Positions 22,053-27,986 of a DNA stretch of 27,986 nt are shown here, one piece after another. A program made the translations under genes and the position numbers. The stretch comes from Nitrospirae bacterium UBA4572 (GTDB lineage: Bacteria; Nitrospirota; Leptospirillia; Leptospirillales; Leptospirillaceae), in the NCBI GenBank assembly GCA_002387725.1, contig DGKK01000031.1, forward strand, positions 42,755 through 70,740, written 5' to 3'. Numbering within the stretch: position 1 is the stretch's first letter; each line of letters begins with the position of its first letter. The notes below the pieces were generated by a model, which ran no database searches, was not told the origin of the DNA, and saw only the letters and a list, made by a program, of their open reading frames with translations.

Positions 22053-22942
22053 TTGCGGAAGGAACACGGGAAAACTTTTCGCCGGAGGAGCGGATTGGGG
22101 CTCTCTTTGAGGAGAGGGGACTTCCGGTCCCGGATCCAGTCGAGATTGGGGAATGGCGAGCGGAGGCTCCCTCGGAGGAGATTTTTTTTGAAAGAGTCTA
22201 TACGGGGTTGAAGGAGGCCGTTTGTGCCAGGGCCCTAGAGAGCTTCGGATTTGGGCTTGAGTCCCTTGATCCGGAAATCCGGGAAGAGCTGTTTTCAGGG
22301 ATTGGCGGGGAGGTCTTTGATCAGGATCTGATTGAAGTTCGGGGGAGGATCCATTCGGCGATGGCCAGGATCCTGGTTGCCGCCATCGAAGAGGAGGCTC
22401 CTCCCATGCTGCGCTTTTCTCGCCTCCTGACCTCTCCGATCATTCACTTTGCCCTAGCCTGGTCCGATCTCCCCCCTCCTCCCCTCCCCTGGAAGGAAGG
22501 GGGGGCTCCTCTGGAGAGGCAGCTTCTCCGTGGAGCGGAGCGGGCCTTTGCCCATCAGGGAAAGCCCTTTTTTCGGCCCCAATTGACGGAAGAGATTCGG
22601 GAAGGCCGCCGCCAGTTCCGGGCGGAGATGAGGCGGGTTCGTTCTCAGGAAGCGATGGAAAAGCGCCGAGAAAAAAGCTTTCGGCTGTGGGTGCGCTCCC
22701 TGTGGAATGAGCGACGGGTCCGACGCGAGCTTTGCATCAAGCCGTCGGAGTTTTCTGCCTGGGTCGAGGAGGGGAGGATCCCTGTTCTTCTCAGAATCGA
22801 AACCCTTCGGGAAGGGAGGGTGAGGGAGCAAAAACTCTTTGACCCAGAGACAGTCCGGCGGATTTCTCCCGCCATGATTGCGCGGTGGCGGCGATTCCGG
22901 GAAAAATCTCCCGAAAGATCAAAGAAGAAAAAGAAGGATTGA
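22049..22942 (+). CDS. Protein of unknown function with an HTH-like C-terminal region
   Basis: I recognise no family for this 297-residue protein. It is charged and largely helical, with no signal peptide or membrane span. The segment 216-275 ('LWNERRVRRELCIKPSEFSAW' onward, then 'VEEGRIPV', later 'LFDPETVRRIS') has the spacing of MerR/excisionase-like helix-turn-helix domains, where a 'W...G.iP' turn is followed by a '.fd...V..i' strand and helix. The C-terminus is a Lys-rich tail. It may bind nucleic acid, but that is inference. ATG 22049 overlaps the nagZ stop by 4 nt (ATGA) and GGAGG lies just upstream, so it is co-translated with nagZ; a TTG at 22022 is less likely. Confidence 0.7.
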   Translation: MIAEGTRENFSPEERIGALFEERGLPVPDPVEIGEWRAEAPSEEIFFERVYTGLKEAVCARALESFGFGLESLDPEIREELFSGIGGEVFDQDLIEVRGRIHSAMARILVAAIEEEAPPMLRFSRLLTSPIIHFALAWSDLPPPPLPWKEGGAPLERQLLRGAERAFAHQGKPFFRPQLTEEIREGRRQFRAEMRRVRSQEAMEKRREKSFRLWVRSLWNERRVRRELCIKPSEFSAWVEEGRIPVLLRIETLREGRVREQKLFDPETVRRISPAMIARWRRFREKSPERSKKKKKD

Positions 22943-22951
22943 GAAGCTCTT

Positions 22952-23677
22952 TTACCTGGGTCTTTTCTTTTCTCGGTAACTCCGGCAGGCGTCGAAAAAA
23001 CTGTCACGAAGGATACGGCTGACCGGATCCTCTGGCGGCATGCGCTCCGGATGCCATTGCACCCCCAACAAAAAAGGATGGCTCGGGTCACGAAAGGCCT
23101 CCACCAGATTGTCCTCAGTGCTGACTCCAATCACCTCCAGCCCCGATCCCACCCGTTTGACTCCCTGATGATGAAAGCTGTTGACCGTCGCCTCCCCCCT
23201 TCCGGAAAGGTCTTTTAAGAATCCGGAGAAAACTGCTTTGTGCGATGATCCCTGATGTCGGATGGGCCCGGGACGCTCCATAGGAAGATCCTGAATGAGG
23301 CTTCCGCCCCGAGAGACGTTCATGGTCTGAAACCCTCCGCAGATGCCAAAGAGGGGGACTCCGGCCTTCTCAGCCCTAGACAGGATCGACAGTTCGAGAT
23401 TGACGCGCCGGGGATCCATCCAGTCTCCGGGAAAGACCCTTTGCTCCTCTCCATAGAAGGAGGGCGGAATGTCGGGTCCTGAACCGGAGAGGACAAAGCC
23501 ATCAAGGAAGTCCAGCTCGTCCGTATCGGCAGTGGCTGAAAAGGGAAGGAGCAGAACCATGGAGTGGGGGGTTGAAAAATAGGTGACGTAGGATTCCTTC
23601 AAAAAAAAACGAGCCCCCCGATCGGATTCGGAGGGCTCGTAGTCTGTGGTAATCCCGATGAGAAGAGGGCGTCCCAT
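22952..23677 (-). CDS. Gamma-glutamyl-GABA hydrolase-like class I glutamine amidotransferase
   Basis: The 241-residue protein belongs to the peptidase C26 / PuuD-like group, which hydrolyses gamma-glutamyl bonds. The elements are 'LIGITTDY' at the start, 'DGFVLSGSGPDIPPSFYGEE', the nucleophile elbow 'GICGGFQTMNV' with Cys113, 'VNSFHHQGV' and the catalytic 'GVQWHPE' (His209, Glu211). All three catalytic residues are present. PuuD acts in putrescine breakdown, but no other putrescine genes are near, so the true substrate is open. ATG 23677 has AGGAG about 9 nt upstream. It follows the helicase gene by 12 nt on the same strand and may share its transcript. Confidence 0.86.
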   Translation of the reverse strand: MGRPLLIGITTDYEPSESDRGARFFLKESYVTYFSTPHSMVLLLPFSATADTDELDFLDGFVLSGSGPDIPPSFYGEEQRVFPGDWMDPRRVNLELSILSRAEKAGVPLFGICGGFQTMNVSRGGSLIQDLPMERPGPIRHQGSSHKAVFSGFLKDLSGRGEATVNSFHHQGVKRVGSGLEVIGVSTEDNLVEAFRDPSHPFLLGVQWHPERMPPEDPVSRILRDSFFDACRSYREKKRPR

Positions 23678-23689
23678 AGAGTGGGGCTC

Positions 23690-25108
<1,419 letters not shown>

Positions 25109-25400
25109 TGTTACTCCTAGCAGAATAGACGAACGTGAGTGTGACGGCGGGGATCCCGGGGAGGAATTCATGCTCCATGGTGGAGCGTTCCCGGCACCGC
25201 GGCGCCTCCGCCCGAGACAAAAAACGGGGGGGTCGGACGCCGAAGGAACTGTTTTCTCCAACAGAGTGCCGGGAATGATCAGCGGGGGTTGAACAAGCGG
25301 TCGGACACGAGTCCATCTGGCAGGGTCAAAACCTTGAATCCGGCGAATTCGGCGCATTCTTGCGCAGCGATACACAATCCACGATGCCCGACGTATATCA
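25109..25400 (-). promoter_or_regulatory. Long structured leader of the DEAD-box helicase mRNA
   Basis: From the promoter at 25407-25435 the leader would be about 290 nt. It holds a GCGCA-TTCT-TGCGC hairpin (25352-25365) and a GCTCCA-TGG-TGGAGC hairpin (25172-25186). It also has a C-rich block followed by six Ts (minus strand, near 25230-25215), which might act as an attenuator. Long leaders are common for cold-induced helicase genes. Confidence 0.5.
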
Positions 25401-25406
25401 AGGCCA

Positions 25407-25435
25407 ATTATCCTTCGTGCAGTCCTGAAAGTCAA
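25407..25435 (-). promoter_or_regulatory. Predicted promoter of the DEAD-box helicase gene
   Basis: On the minus strand TTGACT (25435-25430), 17 bp, GATAAT (25412-25407); each hexamer differs from consensus at one base. Nothing recognisable lies between this and the hairpin at 25602-25624. Confidence 0.65.
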
Positions 25436-25601
25436 GAAGAATTTGGGTCCGGGGGTGATCCTTCAGGAAAAATGAAGTGAAATAGCCGTTTCTTTCAGAA
25501 GAAAGCAATGACTTAAACGAAGATCGATCGTAGGGGGGAGAGGAATGCGTGGTCCGGTCAGATTCACCACGGAGAGGTAGCTGGATCGGGGAAGGAAGAG
25601 T

Positions 25602-25624
25602 GCAGGACGGGAATTCCGTCCTGC
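25602..25624 (-). terminator. Hairpin after the Spy/CpxP-like gene
   Basis: A perfect 9-bp stem (GCAGGACGG at 25602-25610 with CCGTCCTGC at 25616-25624), 5-nt loop, 10 nt after the stop on the minus strand. Downstream sequence is only mildly T-rich (ACTCTTCCTTCC), so termination is plausible but not strong. Confidence 0.55.
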
Positions 25625-25633
25625 AGGAGTGGG

Positions 25634-26125
25634 CTATTTGATTGATGAAAGCTTCTTGAGCTGGGCGGCAGTTAGAACCTTGGCGGCGTTGAGGTGGCCC
25701 GTCAGATGATCCGCGGTGGCCTGAGCCATCAGCCAGGCAATGTTGTGAAGATCCTTGTGAAGCTTCTTGGGATCTACCCGGCTTTTTTCAGCCATGGCGA
25801 GATAGGCGGCGCGCTGGGCATTGATCTTCTTGAACTGCGCAAGCGAGCGGGCCAGCATGTGGCGACGAATGACCTTAAGCTGCTTGATCTGTTTTTCCGT
25901 CAGGCCGAGATCCTTGGCATGAGAAAGGATAAAGGTCACTCCCGGATGGTTCTTGAAGACTTGGGGGAGGAGAAAGTCCTTGCCGGCCTGGGAGCGGAAA
26001 TCATTGAACATCTTTGCCGTTTTAGCTCCTGTGAGCGGAGGGAGATTGTCAGCATGAGAGATGACTGGTGTGGCGGATATGAGAAGAGCAGAAAAAAGGG
26101 GGAAAATGAGAGCCTTTTTTATCAT
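25634..26125 (-). CDS. Spy/CpxP-like periplasmic protein
   Basis: The 163-residue protein starts with a clean signal peptide ('KKALIFPLFSALLISATPVISHA', cleavage near residue 25). The mature part is helical, charged and contains LTxxQ-type motifs: 'LGLTEKQIKQLKVIRR' in the middle and 'LTAAQLKKL' at the end. These are features of the Spy/CpxP/ZraP group, periplasmic chaperones or metal-linked stress proteins. ATG 26125 has AAGGAG about 7 nt upstream. A promoter (26191-26219) and a hairpin terminator flank it, so it is probably a single-gene transcript. Family membership is inferred from motifs and layout; the role in an acidophile's envelope stress is a guess. Confidence 0.75.
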   Translation of the reverse strand: MIKKALIFPLFSALLISATPVISHADNLPPLTGAKTAKMFNDFRSQAGKDFLLPQVFKNHPGVTFILSHAKDLGLTEKQIKQLKVIRRHMLARSLAQFKKINAQRAAYLAMAEKSRVDPKKLHKDLHNIAWLMAQATADHLTGHLNAAKVLTAAQLKKLSSIK

Positions 26126-26190
26126 GAGACGCTCCTTCCAAGGATAATGTGAGTTTTTCAGAAAAAGAACGATTCGGTGTGGTCGATTTG

Positions 26191-26219
26191 ATTCTAGTGG
26201 AGGGACAGGGCGAAGACAA
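26191..26219 (-). promoter_or_regulatory. Predicted promoter of the Spy/CpxP-like gene
   Basis: On the minus strand TTGTCT (26219-26214), 17 bp, TAGAAT (26196-26191). Leader about 59 nt. It lies just below the terminator hairpin of the cytochrome gene. Confidence 0.55.
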
Positions 26220-26224
26220 GAGAA

Positions 26225-26257
26225 GCAGGAACGACCTCATGAAAGGTCATCTCCTGC
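26225..26257 (-). terminator. Hairpin after the cytochrome c gene
   Basis: Two nested stems: outer GCAGGA (26225-26230) with TCCTGC (26252-26257), inner GACCT with AGGTC around CATGAA. On the minus strand it is followed by TTCTCTTGTC. Confidence 0.55.
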
Positions 26258-26282
26258 CTCCGTCTGATGAGAAACGCATGAT

Positions 26283-26612
26283 TTACTTCGTGGCAAGGAC
26301 CCACTTTGCAACCGCTTCGGCCTGGTCCATGGACATTCCAGGATGCGGTGGCATCATCACGCCTCCGGTGACATCATTCCAGTGTCCGTTTCCGCCGGCG
26401 ATGATCTTTTTTGCCAGCATCTCGTCGGCACCTTTCTGTCCCCGATACTTGTCGGCCACCATCTTGAAGGAGGGTCCGACCATTTTTGTGTCGACGGAGT
26501 GGCAGGCGAAACAGCCGTTGGCATTGATCAGATCCTTGACGCTGGTGGCATAAGAGGCAGAAGAGAGAGCGAGAATGGAAAGAATTCCCAATGAAATGGT
26601 GAGCTTTTTCAT
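26283..26612 (-). CDS. Small periplasmic class I cytochrome c
   Basis: The 109-residue protein has a signal peptide ('KKLTISLGILSILALSSASYA', about 22 residues) and one haem site, Cys34-Phe-Ala-Cys37-His38. The sixth ligand is probably Met86 or Met87 in 'GGVMMPPHPGM'. The size and the 'NGCFACHSVDTKMVGPSFK' segment match the c551/c552 group of soluble electron carriers. In an iron-oxidising bacterium such a protein could carry electrons from outer-membrane Fe(II) oxidation to the terminal oxidase, but the window does not show its partners. ATG 26612 is chosen because the signal peptide begins there; an in-frame start at 26807 overlaps the promoter -10 and is excluded. The Shine-Dalgarno (GGGAAG, 11 nt away) is weak. 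Confidence 0.9.
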   Translation of the reverse strand: MKKLTISLGILSILALSSASYATSVKDLINANGCFACHSVDTKMVGPSFKMVADKYRGQKGADEMLAKKIIAGGNGHWNDVTGGVMMPPHPGMSMDQAEAVAKWVLATK

Positions 26613-26792
26613 CGTTATTGCGCTTCCCGTCACCCCTTTTGGGAAAGAGGATAAAGGTGCGCTCTCCTTTCTTGAATAGGTCAAGGGCCTTCCACCCGAT
26701 CGGTCCGGAAGATTCCGGCTCTGCCAGCCACGCCCCTTAAGAGATTGGAAGGAAAGCTTCTTCTCTCGAGGAGGAAGCAACCTGACACCCTC

Positions 26793-26820
26793 ATTATAGC
26801 CCTGCATGGAGAAATGGCAA
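26793..26820 (-). promoter_or_regulatory. Strong predicted promoter of the cytochrome c gene
   Basis: On the minus strand TTGCCA (26820-26815), 16 bp, perfect TATAAT (26798-26793). Predicted start near 26786. Confidence 0.7.
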
Positions 26821-26839
26821 TATCAACGTTATGGTTTTT

Positions 26840-26852
26840 TTGTTAATAACAA
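26840..26852. promoter_or_regulatory. Inverted repeat TTGTTA-A-TAACAA upstream of the cytochrome promoter
   Basis: A perfect 6-1-6 inverted repeat centred about 60 bp upstream of the predicted transcription start, a usual place for an activator site. The regulator is unknown. Confidence 0.4.
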
Positions 26853-27029
26853 TAGAGTCTTGCTTCGTCATTCCGGAGTTGAAACCGCTGGCGAAGATTC
26901 TGAAAATAGAGGCAAGTTAAGAATGGACGCTCTTTTCGATCCGTTTTGATTGGGGTGCAGTACATTCATCTGGAAGCCAAGATGGTACGGCCTTTTCTTT
27001 TTGCCCATCCTTCCGGGAGGGAATGAGGG

Positions 27030-27536
27030 CTATCCTCTTTCGTTGAAGCTTTCCTGCCCGCTGTCTGAGAGCGCACTTGAGGCTCCTGATGCTCTCCTCA
27101 TCCGTATGATCAGCTCCTCGACGGATTTCGACGGGGAGGTGATGGCCAGCCGCTCCCTCCACCGCTGGAAGATTTTAGCTCCATCCGGACGTCCATCGCT
27201 GAAGACGTCGCGATCCTCGATCATGAAATCCGTTCGCGGAAAGAGATGGATGTGCAGGTGGGGAAGAACCTCGCCAAAGCTCAAAGTGTAGATCTTCTGA
27301 ACTCCGGGGATTTTGAGGATTTCCCTCGTTGCGTGGGACTGTAGGCGGGCCAGATCCCCTAACTCCATCTCGTGAAGCTCGCCAGCATGTTCCACATGGC
27401 GGATCGGCGCGACGACCAGATATCCCGGCAGGTCGATGCCAGACATGTGGTAGAGAAGGGCATGAGAGGTCTTCCAAAGGGTCATGGAATCGGGTGATGA
27501 CAGGATGCGATCGCAGAGGGTGCAGGAATCGGACAT
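27030..27536 (-). CDS. HIT-family protein
   Basis: HIT (histidine triad) proteins hydrolyse or transfer nucleotides from substrates such as Ap4A or aminoacyl-AMP. The 168 residues hold the triad 'LPHLHIHLFPR' (His93, His95, His97), the N-terminal 'SCTLCDRI' that often contributes to a zinc site, and 'LPGYLVVAPIRHVEHAGEL', the typical substrate-pocket strand. The start ATG 27536 has GGAGG about 8 nt upstream; the frame is open to 27704 but that part lies in the leader and has no HIT similarity. A C-terminal extension of about 40 residues is not conserved to my knowledge. The substrate cannot be told. Confidence 0.9.
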   Translation of the reverse strand: MSDSCTLCDRILSSPDSMTLWKTSHALLYHMSGIDLPGYLVVAPIRHVEHAGELHEMELGDLARLQSHATREILKIPGVQKIYTLSFGEVLPHLHIHLFPRTDFMIEDRDVFSDGRPDGAKIFQRWRERLAITSPSKSVEELIIRMRRASGASSALSDSGQESFNERG

Positions 27537-27891
27537 GATGAATCCTCCCGTGAGAGACCTTTCCAGAGGGTGATGTGAATCGTCGTGAGGATAATATTGG
27601 AGTTGAGCTATGGTGAATGAAAAAGGCCGACCTCTCGAAATATTTTCATCGAGAGAGTCTGGAGAATCCTCAAATACAAAGAGATTTACCTCTATGAATA
27701 CCACTCTCCCCGAGAAGCTCGAGAGGAATCTAATCCTGGTGCACCATCGGCAGCAGAGAAAAACCTCACCAGACCTTGGGGGAGTAGACCCCTTGGAAAG
27801 TCCACACGAAACTGACTCTGACGGATTGAGCCACCTAAGCCTCTCTCCTTAGGCTGGAAATAACTTCCTCGGAAATATGGTTGCGGAAGTC
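27537..27891. other. Intergenic region next to the insertion element, no gene seen
   Basis: No coding frame here looks real. It contains a perfect TGGTGCACCA palindrome (27735-27744) and a CCTAAG/CTTAGG hairpin (27834-27853). No clear promoter for the HIT gene was found. Confidence 0.5.
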
Positions 27892-27986
27892 TTGACATCC
27901 TCCCCTTACTCTCGCTTCCATCGCCGCGATTGCGGAAAGGAGGGGGATTCCGGCGGCGGCAGTCAGGCCGCTTCGGTGGGTTCCTG
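27892..27986 (-). mobile_element. IS200/IS605-family element, right end (partial)
   Basis: Read on the minus strand, the tnpB stop is followed by 'GGAATCCCCCTCC', a structured middle with a CCGC-AATC-GCGG hairpin, and then 'GGGGAGGATGTCAAG'. The two arms pair imperfectly to give the subterminal hairpin usual for the right end of IS605/IS1341-type elements, and the TCAA at 27895-27892 matches the known right-end cleavage tetranucleotide of IS608. Such elements move as single strands through TnpA and carry TnpB, an RNA-guided nuclease whose omega RNA is made from this end. The rest of the element lies beyond the window. Confidence 0.78.
27963..27986 (-). CDS. tnpB: TnpB C-terminus (last seven codons, partial)
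   Basis: On the minus strand from the window edge the codons read Q-E-P-T-E-A-A-stop (stop at 27965-27963). 'QEPTEAA' is the usual last part of TnpB proteins of IS605/IS1341-type elements, and the IS right-end sequence follows directly, which supports the reading despite its shortness. Whether the gene is intact cannot be seen. Confidence 0.65.
   Translation of the reverse strand, partial: QEPTEAA

Larger units (their letters stand above)
26613..27029. other. Intergenic region with the cytochrome leader, no gene seen
   Basis: The 417 bp hold the cytochrome leader of about 174 nt with a perfect CCGGAA-TC-TTCCGG hairpin, its promoter (26793-26820), an AT-rich inverted repeat (26840-26852) and the downstream region of the HIT gene. 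No convincing terminator for the HIT gene and no further gene is seen. Confidence 0.6.

Noticed and set aside
25109..25435. 109-residue N-terminal extension of the helicase
   Set aside because: The start at 25108 has AGGAG 6 nt upstream and matches the family; the extension overlaps the predicted promoter and leader.
26613..26807. 65-residue extension of cytochrome c
   Set aside because: It would begin inside the promoter -10 and put the signal peptide in the interior of the protein.
27610..27852. 80-codon frame next to the insertion element
   Set aside because: No Shine-Dalgarno, no family likeness, and it lies in a region of hairpins and intergenic character.

Overview
The window looks like chromosomal DNA of a GC-rich (about 58-60%) Gram-negative bacterium. 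My best guess is the acidophilic iron oxidiser Leptospirillum (Nitrospirota) or a close relative. Grounds: the mixture of c-type cytochromes, a Spy/CpxP-like periplasmic protein and a DUF5069 protein, use of the GatCAB transamidation route, frequent GTG/TTG starts with strong Shine-Dalgarno sites, and the general look of the proteins. This is inference from memory, not from a search.

Left part (1-8000, + strand). The tail of a UvrD/PcrA-type helicase is followed by a tightly packed unit: gatC, panD, gatA, gatB, a secreted protein of unknown function, a tetraheme NapC/NrfH-like cytochrome, eno and an ftsB/divIC-like gene. Most joints overlap by 4 nt. A terminator-like hairpin sits inside the unit, before the cytochrome. 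Next come a 29-codon gene for a bS22/COX24-type basic protein, a terminator and a membrane-anchored protein of unknown function.

Middle (8000-13500). A convergent bidirectional terminator separates this from two minus-strand M16 peptidase genes, one with the zinc motif and one a lipoprotein lacking it, and a DUF5069 gene. A poorly explained 480-nt stretch follows; it may hold a small transcription unit. A two-TM small protein converges with, and overlaps, a lytic transglycosylase. An AT-rich islet holds a perfect TGTGA-N6-TCACA palindrome and the first residues of what looks like a PIN domain.

Right-centre (13500-22950, + strand). The order is an RsuA-type pseudouridine synthase, hsp20, murI (with an unusual residue beside its first catalytic Cys), rph, a rhodanese, an ABC-F ATPase preceded by a possible small ORF, a DHH phosphoesterase, rdgB, nagZ and an unknown protein with an HTH-like C-terminus. 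murI and nagZ belong to peptidoglycan synthesis and recycling; rph and rdgB to RNA processing and nucleotide-pool cleaning.

Right end (22950-27986, - strand). A class I glutamine amidotransferase-like hydrolase, a DEAD-box helicase with a predicted leader of about 290 nt, a Spy/CpxP-like protein, a small cytochrome c with a near-consensus promoter, and a HIT protein. The window ends inside the right end of an IS200/IS605-family element, with the last seven codons of a tnpB gene.

No tRNA, rRNA or CRISPR array was seen. No complete new multi-gene system is visible. The most unusual signals are the MurI substitution, the tiny ribosomal-type gene, the leader regions and the IS605 end with its predicted guide.
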